Shown: one piece after another, positions 7,691-18,200 of the stretch
Position numbering within the stretch: position 1 is the stretch's first letter
How the letters are laid out: every line of letters begins with the position of its first letter
Origin: Lewinellaceae bacterium
GTDB lineage: Bacteria > Bacteroidota > Bacteroidia > Chitinophagales > Saprospiraceae
Length of the DNA: 64,000 nucleotides
NCBI GenBank assembly: GCA_020636435.1
Contig: JACJXX010000001.1
Coordinates: forward strand, 4,419,001-4,483,000
Reading direction: 5' to 3'
The notes under the pieces: model-generated
What the model was told of the DNA's origin: nothing
The model's input: only the letters and a program-made list of their open reading frames with translations
The model's database searches: none
Translations under genes and position numbers: made by a program

Positions 7691-10666
7691 TCAAAATTTT
7701 ACTTGTATGCCTCCTACGACAGACGTAGCCTCGGGATAATCATTAGGGTTTTTTTCCGGGCTGTAGGATTGATAGTCCGTTATGGTCAAAGGATTTTGGC
7801 TGGTCACATACACCCTGAGTTTACCCAGCCCCATTTTTGCTAATGCCTTTTCATTAAAGCTGTATCCCAGCGTTACGTTCTGCAGCCGGAAGTAGGAAGC
7901 ATCCTGAAGGCCCAACGTCCAGATGAACAGGCGGTCGTTGGATTCCTGGGGCCTTGGCCAGTTGCCGGTTGGGTTCTCCGGGGTCCAGTAGTCTTGTTTT
8001 ACACCGTTGAGAATTCCCCGCAGCGATCCGCCGTCAACATAGTTATAGAGATAAGGGTTGTTTCGGATAACCCCCTGGACCGTTATTACATTTGCGGAAA
8101 GGTCAAAGCCTTTTATGTTGGCATCAAAGAAGAAGGATCCAAACCAGTCGGCGGGGCTTTCGGTGATCACCCGGTCGTCGGCATTTAATTCCCCGTCATC
8201 CGGAAAACGGTCGAACAACTTTACGTCACCGGGCTCTGCCAGGGGCTGATGGCTATGGACGATGTCTTCGCCGGCCTGATAGATGCCAACGGGTTGATAC
8301 TGGTAATAGACATCAATAGGATAACCAATGAACCACTGGTTGCCTACGTCATCATCTTCAACACCATCACCGTCTTCATCCAAACCATACAAGCTCAGGA
8401 TTTTATTGTTGTTCTTGGCAAAGGTCATGCCGGCATTAACCCGAACATCTTTTTTATTAACCAGCACGCCATTCAAAGTGAGTTCGATCCCCCGGTTTTG
8501 AATTTCGCCGAGATTGGTCTTTATTCTGGTGTACCCCAGTCCGGCATTCAGGGCCTGGTCAATCAATAGATCTTTTGTTCTGGTGTCGTAGAATTCAATG
8601 GTGCCGAAGAGGCGGCTGTTCCAGATGCCAAAATCTACGGCCAGGTTTAAAGTGGTTGAAGTCTCCCATCTCAAGTCGGGGTTGGGCAAGAAACTGCCAG
8701 GCGAGTAACCGGTAACCTTCTGTCCATTAAATATATAATCCAATTGATCGGCCGTACTTTGGCTTTGGTAAGGATCTATAGCCTGATTGCCCACACTGCC
8801 GTAGCTCCCCCGCAGCTTTAAATAATCGAGTGCACCAGCGTTGTCGAAGAAACTTTCCTGGTGTACATTCCAACCCAGGCCAATAGCGGGGAAATAGCCC
8901 CATTTATTATTGGCCCCGAAAACGGTCGAGGCATCGGCGCGCGCCGACAAGTTGATATAGTACCTGCTATCATAATCATATTCGACTCGTCCTGCAAAAG
9001 AGACCAACCCCCTGCGGTTGGCGCTGATGTACGGTTGATTGATTTGCGCGGATTCCAATCCAAAAATCTCCAGTAAATCATTGGGCAGGTTGGTCACATC
9101 ATTTTGCAGGCGGCTGTATTTCGACTCCGTTATGCTCTGCAAAGCCGTAAATCCAAAATTGTGCAGGACGATGGACTTATTGTAGGTCAGGATGTTCTCC
9201 AATTGCCATTCCACGTTATCTTCAAACTGAATGTATCCCTGCCCGAGGCCGCCGGCCGTTATGCCGGTCAGGGATTCTTTGGTGGAATAGCCCTGTGACT
9301 TCCGGTTCCAGGACCGGCGGCTGGCGTTGATCCGGTAGTTGAATCCTTTGACCGGGCTGACATCTACAAAGACATTCATGATGTCATTGCGGTCCGTTTT
9401 TAAGTTTGAGGTTTCATCGAGGTCCAGTAAAGGGTTAAAGCTTTCCTGTACGCCGGTTGGATTGAGCCGGTAAGTGCCGTCGTCATTATAGATTTTCCCC
9501 AGGGGAGAAGTGGTTACCGTTCGCTGCAGGGTTCCTCCGGTGCCGGGATCATTATTTTCCGATATTTGCCAGGAGGTGTTGACGCCAAATTTCAACCAAT
9601 CGTTGATGTGCTGATCGGCATTCAGCCGGATGGTTGCTTTTTCATAACTGGTGCCGGGCACTACTCCCTGCTGGTTCAGGTAGTTGACGCTGGCGTACAA
9701 GCTGGTTTTTTCAGTACCTGCGGAAATGTTGACGTTATGATTCTGAATGGGCGCCAGTTGGAGCACCTCGTTTTCCCAGTCAATGAATTCACCACTGTTG
9801 AGCACTTCCAATTCTGTTGGGGTAAAGACATCTTCATCCGCCAGAAATTGATTGTTGTTGTCAGAACGGAACGCTTCCCGCTTCAGGCCGGCGAACTCCT
9901 CGCCGCTGTAGGTATCGAAATGCCGCTGTACAGTCTGGGTGCCGTAAAAACTACTGTAGTTGACATTGATCTTGCCTTCCCGCCCTCTTTTAGTCGTGAT
10001 CAGAATGACGCCATTGGAGGCCCGGGCGCCATAGATAGCCTGAGCGGCCGCATCCTTCAGGATTTCCACCGATGCGATATCGAGTGGGTTGATATCATTG
10101 ATGCTTCCGACAGGAACGCCGTCGGCAATGACAATAGGCGCGTTCCCGCCGTTAATCGAGTTTTTGCCCCGGATGAGGATATTGGAGGAACTTCCAGGCC
10201 CGGCGTCGCCCAATGTGACCAGAACGCCGGCGGCTCTGCCCCGGAGCATTTCCCCAATGTCGCTGGTAGGTATTTTGAGCATGTCTTCCGCTTTGACCGA
10301 GGCAATAGAGCTGATCAGGTCGCTCTTTCGCTTGGTTCCGTATCCTACCACCACGATTTCCTGAAGGGCCTGGACATCCGTCGCCAAGGCTACATCGATG
10401 GTGGTTTGGCCGATAACCGGAATAGATAGAGCCTCATATCCGGTAAAGGAGAAGATCAGCACACTGCCTTTTTCCAATTCAATGGAATAAACTCCATCAA
10501 TATCGGTGACGGTTCCTTTACTGGTACCTTCAATAATGATGTTCACTCCGGGCAGCGATGCTCCATCACTGGCATCGGTCACTACACCCGTTACGGTGAC
10601 TTCCTGCGCTAATGCTTGACTGAGGCAAGCCAAAAACAGGCACATAAAAATTGCTTCTCGTTTCAT
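7691..10666 (-). CDS. SusC/RagA TonB-linked outer membrane glycan transporter
   Basis: 991 residues. Signal peptide 1-20, then a carboxypeptidase-D-regulatory-like domain (about 22-100; VTGVVTDASDGASLPGVNII), a TonB-box region near LQEIVVVGYGTKRKSDL, a plug with MLRGRAAGVLV and DGVPVGSINDINPLDIASVE, then the 22-strand barrel to a terminal Phe (GGIQVKF), the usual outer-membrane C-terminal signature. With the adjacent SusD it imports oligosaccharides using energy from TonB. The 230-base gap upstream to the HTCS gene should hold the regulated promoter, but I found no convincing -33/-7 pair there. Family certain; substrate presumed beta-glucan-like from the neighbouring hydrolases. Confidence 0.97.
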   Translation of the reverse strand: MKREAIFMCLFLACLSQALAQEVTVTGVVTDASDGASLPGVNIIIEGTSKGTVTDIDGVYSIELEKGSVLIFSFTGYEALSIPVIGQTTIDVALATDVQALQEIVVVGYGTKRKSDLISSIASVKAEDMLKIPTSDIGEMLRGRAAGVLVTLGDAGPGSSSNILIRGKNSINGGNAPIVIADGVPVGSINDINPLDIASVEILKDAAAQAIYGARASNGVILITTKRGREGKINVNYSSFYGTQTVQRHFDTYSGEEFAGLKREAFRSDNNNQFLADEDVFTPTELEVLNSGEFIDWENEVLQLAPIQNHNVNISAGTEKTSLYASVNYLNQQGVVPGTSYEKATIRLNADQHINDWLKFGVNTSWQISENNDPGTGGTLQRTVTTSPLGKIYNDDGTYRLNPTGVQESFNPLLDLDETSNLKTDRNDIMNVFVDVSPVKGFNYRINASRRSWNRKSQGYSTKESLTGITAGGLGQGYIQFEDNVEWQLENILTYNKSIVLHNFGFTALQSITESKYSRLQNDVTNLPNDLLEIFGLESAQINQPYISANRRGLVSFAGRVEYDYDSRYYINLSARADASTVFGANNKWGYFPAIGLGWNVHQESFFDNAGALDYLKLRGSYGSVGNQAIDPYQSQSTADQLDYIFNGQKVTGYSPGSFLPNPDLRWETSTTLNLAVDFGIWNSRLFGTIEFYDTRTKDLLIDQALNAGLGYTRIKTNLGEIQNRGIELTLNGVLVNKKDVRVNAGMTFAKNNNKILSLYGLDEDGDGVEDDDVGNQWFIGYPIDVYYQYQPVGIYQAGEDIVHSHQPLAEPGDVKLFDRFPDDGELNADDRVITESPADWFGSFFFDANIKGFDLSANVITVQGVIRNNPYLYNYVDGGSLRGILNGVKQDYWTPENPTGNWPRPQESNDRLFIWTLGLQDASYFRLQNVTLGYSFNEKALAKMGLGKLRVYVTSQNPLTITDYQSYSPEKNPNDYPEATSVVGGIQVKF

Positions 10667-10896
10667 AATACTTCGTGATTAGAGTTAAAGATGGCCGCCA
10701 CGGCCTGCTGCCAGATCGTTGACGGCTTAAGAACTATGCAATGGTAGGATAATGGAGAGGGGAGGCCGTTCAGTATTGTCTGAAAAGCATGAACTATTGT
10801 GTATTTGCAAGAAATATTTTCCTTTTTGAGGGAATTCCAAACACTTGGCGAATGGGGCGGTTGGGTTGCGAATATAACGAAAGGAGAGAGGCCTCT

Positions 10897-13800
10897 TCAA
10901 TTATGTTCGGATTTGCCCGTATGCTTTTTGATAAACTCCTTGGGAGAGACCCCAAACTGCTTGATAAAAGACCGCGTGAAATAAGATTGGCTATTGAACC
11001 CTACAGCATAGGCAATTTCCGTAACCGTCCTGTCACTCTCCAGCAGTAATTGGGTCGATCTTTTAAGCCGGATATTCCGGATAAATTCATTGACGGATTG
11101 CCCGGTCAGCGATTCGATCTTCAAATAGACCATGGAGCGGCTCATGTTGATCCGTTCGGCAAGAAAATCGGCATTTAGCTTTTCTTCCTGAATATGCTTT
11201 AGCACAATCTCGATGATAGACTGGATCAGATCACGGTCTTTGCGCTCAATACCTTCATGGTCAAATTCGAGGCCGGTGCCTTTTTTGAATTTCTCCATCA
11301 GCTCGCGCCGCGACTGAAGCAGGTTGTTGACCCTCGATTTTAGGATGGCCAGGTTGAACGGCTTGAAGATATAGTCATCGGCGCCGGACTCCAGGCCCTC
11401 CAACTGTTTGCCCTGGGCATGGCGGGCGGTAAGCAAAACAACGGGAATATGGCTGGTGCGTTCATCCGATTTAATACTCCGGCAAAAGGTAATGCCGTCC
11501 ATATTGGGCATGGTTACGTCGCTGATAATGAGGTGAGGAATGTCAAAAAAAGCCTTCCTCAACCCTTCTTCCCCATCTTTGGCAAGGGATACTTTATAGT
11601 CGGCCGATAGCTCTTTCTGCAAAAACAGGCCCATTTCTTCATCATCTTCTACTACGAGCAACCTGTACTTTGGCACGGAGGTGTCCCTGTCGTTATCCGC
11701 CTTCTTCCGTTCATCGGCCTTTCTGCCCATTGCCTCATCCGTGTATTCTTTCTCCCAGGAGCGATCTGCCGGTTTCCTTTCCTCCTCTTTATCCGGGGCA
11801 TGGCATTTGCCAATGGGGAGCAATATTTCAAATTCGGATCCTTTCCCTTCTTCTGACCTTGCGCTTATTTCTCCCCCGTGAAGTTTGGTCAGTTCCTGGG
11901 CCAGGGTCAGGCCAATTCCCGTTCCTTCTTTTTTTCTCGCTCCTTTTCGTTCCTGGCTGTAGAACCGGTCAAATATAAAGGGCAGGTCTTTCTCCGGAAT
12001 GCCCACCCCATCATCCACAATCCGTATGGAAAGGAAAGGCTCCTGTGCTTGCTCTGGCTTATTGGCAGACTCCTTTTTTTCGATGGCCAGGACAATATGG
12101 CCGTGTTCAAGGGTATATTTGAATGCATTCGACAAGATATTGCTGATGATCTTATCCAGTTTATCCGGATCAAATTCCATCGATAAAGACGGCACCGATG
12201 AATGAAAATCATAAGTGATGTCTTTTTTTGCCGCCAGTGGAGAAAAAACAGACCACATATCCCGGCAAAAGGAGACAATATCTCCCCGGGAGGGTTCCAA
12301 TACCAGGTTTCCGGCTTCCAGTTTCCGGTAATCCATCAATTGATTGACCATTTGGAGCAGCTTGCCGGTATTGTTTTTAATGAGCTGGTAGTGGTATTTT
12401 TGTTCTTCGGCATCCAGTTGATCGCCCGACTCCATCAGTTTCTCGATGGGGGCCTTGATCAGGGTAAGCGGTGTTCTGAATTCATGGGAGATGTTGGTGA
12501 AAAACCGCAATTTCATCAGGTTGTTGTTGCGCACATTCTGAATCTCTATCTGATCCAAAGCCAGTTGATTTCGGAGTTTCTCCCGGTACAGCACACTTTT
12601 GCGATAGGCATAAAAGATCAATAGGATTATCAGCAGATAGATCACATAAGCCAGGTTTGTTCGCCAGATGGGGGGGCGGATGGTGATCTTCAGGGAAGTA
12701 CCGGACCCCTCGCGAAGCTGGGCGCCTTCCGCCACTTTTACGTGGAAGGTATAATCGCCTGGCGGCAGGTTGGTATAGGTGGCAAACCTCTTGTCTCCCA
12801 CAAAGTACCAATGCTCATCAAACCCTTCCATCCTGTAGGCATATTCCAGCGGGCGCAATTTGTTGTAGTGAACGGCGACATATTCGAAAGTGAGGACAGA
12901 TTGGTTGTAGTTCAACACAACGGCTTTGGTATCGCTGATAGACCGGGTTAAAGGAGAATTTTCGCCCCCCACTTTCTGGGATTCGTTAAAAATCTGAAAG
13001 TCTACCAGGTGTACCCGGTGGCCTTCTTCATGATCATCCAAGCTGTCCGGATGAAATTTGATCAGGCCGTTGGTACCTCCAAAATACAGTTCGCCATTGG
13101 CGCTTCTCAGGCAAGAACGCTCATAAAATTCGTGGTTCGGTATTTCATTGTCAATATAGAAATGCTTGGCGGCCCGGGTGGCCGGGTGAAACCGGGTGAT
13201 TTCCCGGTTCGAACTCAGCCACAGGCAACCATTGTCATCCTCCAGTATGCCTTTGATATTGTTGGGCAATTCATATTGATTGCTGTAGCGCTCCGCGATC
13301 CATTTGCCCCCCCGTTCATAGAGCCTGTCCAACCCATTGGCATGTCCAACCCAGATATTTTTTGCTTTGTCTTCGTATAAGGTATAAGCATAATCTGTAC
13401 TCAGGGTTTGCGGATCAGCAGGGTCATGGTTAAAGGCGTGAAAGGCCCCGTCAAACAGGTAAACTCCCGCATAGGAGATAACCCATAGCCGGTTTTGGCT
13501 ATCCTCCTCGAAAGAAACGGCATATTCTACGCTGAGTAGCTCGGTAGGGTATGGGCCTGGCGAATCGCGGTTATAGAATTTATCAAAGGCTGGATCGTAG
13601 ACGACGATGCCATCTGCGCTGTGGGTTGCGAGCCACAACTTGCCTTTTGAATCGAGCTTCATGCCCTTGATGTCAATTAAAATCTGTTTGCCATTTATCC
13701 GGGCCCCCTTCATCAGGTCTGTAAACCGGCCATTTTGGGTGTTGAATGCATAAAGCCCCGTTTGCCAGCCCGTAACATAAAAAAGATTCGGGCCGGCCTG

Positions 13801-15072
13801 CTCGATGTCCAGTATGCTGGGGGCAATGGACGCAGTTTTCAGGCGATATCTTTCTATGGTCCTTCTTTCATTCAGCAATTTGTTCAATTCGCCATCCTTG
13901 GTCCCAATCCAGATATCGCCATTTTCATCCTGGTGAATAGCCCCTACCTTATTGCTGCTGATGCTATTGGGGTCATTGGGGGTATGCTTGAAGTATTCAA
14001 TTTTTTTGTTTCTATCATTGAAATAGCCGGCGCCCCCCTCCATGCTGGCAAACCAAAGGCTGGCGTGGCTATCCTCGTAGATGTAGGTGACAATATCAGT
14101 GGACAGTTGAGATTCCGGGTAAAATTCATTTTTCACCACCGTAAAATCATCCGTCTCCTCATTATACCGGTTGAGCCCCCGGTTGCTGGTCCCGATCCAG
14201 ATATGCCCCTGGCTGTCTTCGAATATCGCCGAAAAATTGTTGCTGCTGATGCTGTTTTTATCGTTTTTATCGTTTTGGTAAATCTGATGGGATTTGGTGA
14301 GCAGGTTGTACCGGATCAACCCCCGGGTGGAGCCGATCCAGAGCTGGTTTTTGCGATCGTAGCAGATCGGCTCCTTTTGCCTGAATAGCAACCTGTCGAT
14401 TGCCGGGAGCGGGTTCTCGGCTTTTGTCATTTTCTCAGTGGCGAGATCAAAATTGAAAAGCCCCTGATTGCTTTGAATCACCAGTTTCTGCCTGTCGATT
14501 TGAACAATATCCCTGATATCAAGGGTATATTCGAGCCTGTCGGTGGTTTCGGAGGGAAACGACATCCGGGTGAAGTTGTCCGTTCCTTCGCTGTACAGAG
14601 CCAGGCCGTAGTTGGTGCCAATCCATACGTTGTTTTGTTTATCTACCGTGATGCATCTGATAATGTTGCCGGGAATGGTGTTGTTGTCTGGAAGGGCTTC
14701 GTACCGGTAAATTCTCTGCTCGGCAGTGTTGTATCTGGCTAACCCATGATTGTTGGTGCCGATCCATATATTTTGAGAATCATCTTCGGCCAGGCATAAA
14801 ATATAATTGCCGGGAAGAGATTCCGGGTCGTTCGAATCCTTTTTAAACACTTCAAAACCATAGCCATCCCATTTGTTTAACCCATCGGACGTAGCCAGCC
14901 AGATAAAGCCTTTGCGGTCTTCCAATACAGCAGTTACATGATTGTTGGATAGGCCGTCTCTGGTCGTAAGATGCGTAATGTTGATGTTTTTAGTCTGGGC
15001 AAAGCTGCGACTGTTCAATCCGAGGTTGAAAACAATAAGGGCTAGGATGATATTTTTCCAGAAAACACTCAA
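10897..15072 (-). CDS. Hybrid two-component system sensor/regulator (HTCS) of the PUL
   Basis: 1391 residues in the complete HTCS order: signal peptide (1-25), two seven-bladed regulator propellers (about 30-740; repeated units such as GFIWLATSDGLNKWDG and GHIWIGTSNRGLNRYN), a Y_Y_Y domain (about 740-795), one membrane helix (about 800-822), a HisKA phosphoacceptor (ISHEFRTPLTL, His near 861), HATPase (DDGVGIPEKD, GTGIGLTLAQEL, about 1015-1080), a receiver (ISDVTMPNMDG, phospho-Asp near 1184) and a C-terminal AraC-type HTH (about 1290-1391; SRSMVYLKIESLTG, AYAVGFNSQSYFTRSF). Known role of the family: the periplasmic part binds a specific oligosaccharide and the cytoplasmic part activates the adjacent sus genes. 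All key residues are present. Confidence 0.96.
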   Translation of the reverse strand: MSVFWKNIILALIVFNLGLNSRSFAQTKNINITHLTTRDGLSNNHVTAVLEDRKGFIWLATSDGLNKWDGYGFEVFKKDSNDPESLPGNYILCLAEDDSQNIWIGTNNHGLARYNTAEQRIYRYEALPDNNTIPGNIIRCITVDKQNNVWIGTNYGLALYSEGTDNFTRMSFPSETTDRLEYTLDIRDIVQIDRQKLVIQSNQGLFNFDLATEKMTKAENPLPAIDRLLFRQKEPICYDRKNQLWIGSTRGLIRYNLLTKSHQIYQNDKNDKNSISSNNFSAIFEDSQGHIWIGTSNRGLNRYNEETDDFTVVKNEFYPESQLSTDIVTYIYEDSHASLWFASMEGGAGYFNDRNKKIEYFKHTPNDPNSISSNKVGAIHQDENGDIWIGTKDGELNKLLNERRTIERYRLKTASIAPSILDIEQAGPNLFYVTGWQTGLYAFNTQNGRFTDLMKGARINGKQILIDIKGMKLDSKGKLWLATHSADGIVVYDPAFDKFYNRDSPGPYPTELLSVEYAVSFEEDSQNRLWVISYAGVYLFDGAFHAFNHDPADPQTLSTDYAYTLYEDKAKNIWVGHANGLDRLYERGGKWIAERYSNQYELPNNIKGILEDDNGCLWLSSNREITRFHPATRAAKHFYIDNEIPNHEFYERSCLRSANGELYFGGTNGLIKFHPDSLDDHEEGHRVHLVDFQIFNESQKVGGENSPLTRSISDTKAVVLNYNQSVLTFEYVAVHYNKLRPLEYAYRMEGFDEHWYFVGDKRFATYTNLPPGDYTFHVKVAEGAQLREGSGTSLKITIRPPIWRTNLAYVIYLLIILLIFYAYRKSVLYREKLRNQLALDQIEIQNVRNNNLMKLRFFTNISHEFRTPLTLIKAPIEKLMESGDQLDAEEQKYHYQLIKNNTGKLLQMVNQLMDYRKLEAGNLVLEPSRGDIVSFCRDMWSVFSPLAAKKDITYDFHSSVPSLSMEFDPDKLDKIISNILSNAFKYTLEHGHIVLAIEKKESANKPEQAQEPFLSIRIVDDGVGIPEKDLPFIFDRFYSQERKGARKKEGTGIGLTLAQELTKLHGGEISARSEEGKGSEFEILLPIGKCHAPDKEEERKPADRSWEKEYTDEAMGRKADERKKADNDRDTSVPKYRLLVVEDDEEMGLFLQKELSADYKVSLAKDGEEGLRKAFFDIPHLIISDVTMPNMDGITFCRSIKSDERTSHIPVVLLTARHAQGKQLEGLESGADDYIFKPFNLAILKSRVNNLLQSRRELMEKFKKGTGLEFDHEGIERKDRDLIQSIIEIVLKHIQEEKLNADFLAERINMSRSMVYLKIESLTGQSVNEFIRNIRLKRSTQLLLESDRTVTEIAYAVGFNSQSYFTRSFIKQFGVSPKEFIKKHTGKSEHN

Positions 15073-15242
15073 TTTATTTGGTATTAATGTACGAACCTGC
15101 CTCTAACAGGCGGCAATGAGCCGGAGAAATGCCCTTTCGCTAGCAAAATACAGCTTTCTTGCTCTTTCTGGGCCCTTATGCTCAATGCGCGACAAACCAA
15201 AGGGCCGCGCCATTGTTTAGGTCCCAGCTAAAGCCCTGTACT

Positions 15243-18200
15243 ATGAACGCCTTCCGCTTGTTCTGCCTCGCTGTCCTTATGCTGTTTTCCGGTTTTTCCC
15301 AAACCGCTGCTCAAACTTTTGCTGGCCAGGGTGGCCTCCCCTTTCCTCCGGGAGCCCCCGCACAGTCCGTCGGCAATACGAGTTCCTTTGCGGTGGTCAG
15401 CGGGGTGGGCGCCCTGGGCGCCTGCCTGCAAATTGATAATGTGACCATCGACCTGGAGCATACCTGGGTGGGCGACATTGCCCTTTTCCTCATCAGCCCT
15501 TCCGGGTCGGTGCTCGAGCTCAGCTCCGGCAACGGGGGCTCGGGCGATAATTACCAGGTGACGACTTTCTCGGATGCCGCCTTCGCCTTCATCACGGCCG
15601 GCGCTCCGCCGTTTAACGGTGGCTTCCGGCCGGAAGGGCGCCAGCAGGACACCAACTGCTTCTGCCCCAACGCCAACGCCCAGGGCACTTTTACCTTTGC
15701 CAATACCTTCGACGGCGAAAATGCGGATGGCGCCTGGCAATTGTTGCTCGTCGACTACGTCACTGCGGATGTGGGCACGCTGAATGGCTGGTCCATTACC
15801 TTTGCGGCAAACGGGACTGGGCCGGTGGCCAACCCGATTACACTCGTAGAATGCAGCACCGGTGGCGGGCAGGCTGTATTCAACCTCACGTCCATAGAGA
15901 GTGCGGTTAGCGGGGGCAGCGGCAATCCCGTACTTTGGTATACCGACATGCAGGCCACGAATCCACTTGTCAATCCGGCTAACTATGTCAGCGGCGCCGG
16001 AACGGTATACGCCGTAGTACAAGGCCCTGGTTGCAACTCGAACCCAGCGCCCATTACGTTATCGATCGCGCCTGGGCCGGTGGCCATTCCGCAGATGGTA
16101 GACGTGTGCGACAACTGCGCCGGCTGGGCACAGGCCGACCTGACCAATTACAACAATACCGTTAACGGCGGCAGCGGCAATACGGTCAATTGGTGGGCAG
16201 ACCCCAACGCCACCTTGCCGGTGCCCAATCCTGCTTCCGTGCAGGTATTCGGCGGTTCCTACTGGGCTACCGTGCAGAACGGAAGCTGCGAATCTGCCCC
16301 GGTGGAGGTAGACTTTACCCTTGTCATTCCCAATTGTGGCGCGAGCGCCTCCCTTTCCGCCTGCAACACCGGCAGTGGCACGGGCGTATTCGACCTGACT
16401 TCCGTCAACAACGTGGTCAACCTCGGAACCAATGACCAGGTGAACTGGTACGCAGACCAGAACGCCACCATTCCCATTGCCAATCCTGCCGCCTATATTT
16501 CAGGGGGTGGAACGGTTTTTGCCGTTGTTTTTGATGGCACCTGCCCTTCCTTTCCCCGGGGCGTGACCCTAACTGTAACGCAGGGTAGCGGCAGTGCCAA
16601 CCCTGCCGCCCTCAACGAGTGTGATAGCGGTACGGGGCAGGCGGTTTACAACCTCACCACAGTCGAAAATATCGTCAATGGCGGGTCGGGCGCTCCGGTA
16701 TCCTGGTGGGCGGACGCCGGAGCTACCGTGCCCATTGCTAACCCGGTGAACTACGCAAGCGCCGGCGGTACCGTTTACGCTACGGTAAACCAGGGGGCCT
16801 GCAGCTCCCTGCCCGCGCCGGTCAGCCTGTCGTTGTCTCCCGCGCCAACCCTGATCCTGACGCTCACCCCCACGGTCTGCGCCGGGGAAACGTTCGACCT
16901 GAGCACCGTGGTGTCTACTCCGTCGGGGTTGCCCATCACCTTCCATACGGCCACGCCGCCCACGCCGGCCAATCAGCTGCCCTCATCGGTGATCGCCCCG
17001 CCGGCCAGTACGATCTATTACGCCTTCGTCGATGACGGGGCGGGGTGCGCCAACCAATTGCCGATACCCGTAACCGTTACGCCGGCATCCACGCCTCAGC
17101 TGTCTGCAGCCGGCGTTTGTGAAAACGAACCCAGCTTCGCCCTGACGGCCCTGCAGGACCCCGCTTTCCCAACTGGCACGTGGAGCGGCCCCGGCGTGTC
17201 CGGCGCCTCCTTCTCCCCCGCCGGCCTGACGGGAACCGTCACCCTGACTTTCGATCCTTCTGCCCCCTGCTCTCAGCCGGGAACTACTACCATTACCCTA
17301 TTTCCACAGGCTGCGCCCACTCTCAGCACGGCCAATATTTGCGCAAGCGAAACCAATTTCAACCTCATCAGCCTGCAGGACCCCGCTTTTCCGGGCGGCG
17401 CCTGGAGCGGGCCGGGCGTGACGGGCAGCTCGTTTAACGCTACCGGGCTGAGCGGGCCGGCCGTTTTGTTCTACACGCCGGTGCAACCCTGCGCCATTCC
17501 GGCATCCACCACCGTCAACGTCACTCCGTCCGTGGCGCCGGCGCTCGGCACGGACGGGCTCTGCAGCAGCGACCCGCCCTACCCGCTGGATAACCTCGCC
17601 GACCCCGCTTTTCCCAGCGGCGCCTGGAGCGGGCCGGGCGTGACGGGCAATTTTTTCAACCCCTCGGGCCTGTCGGGCGCCGTTACGCTGACTTTTTTGT
17701 CTGATGAAAATTGCGCCATTCCGGTGTCCACTACCTTGTCGGTAGCGCCATCTGCCACCCCGCAGCTGGGCAGCGCCACCGTCTGCGCAAGCGAGGCCAG
17801 TGTCGACCTGACAACGTTGCAGGACCCCGCTTTCCCAACCGGCACGTGGAGCGGGCCCGGCGTGTCCGGCAGCGTTTTCTCCCCCGCCGGCCTGACGGGA
17901 ACCGTAACGCTATCCTTCGAGCCTTTCGCGCCCTGCCCCGAACCTGCGACCACCATCATTACCATACTGCCGGAGGCGGCGCCCAGCCTCGGCACGGCCA
18001 GCGTTTGCGCGAGCGGCTCAGGCGTCAACCTGACGGCCCTGCAGGACCCCGCCTTTCCGGGCGGCGCCTGGAGCGGCCCCGGCGTGACGGGCAATATTTT
18101 CGACCCACAGGGGCAAAGCGGGCCGGTGGCCCTCATCTTTGCTCCGAACAGCAACTGCGGCCTGCCGGCAACGACGATCATCTCCGTCAACCAGCCACCG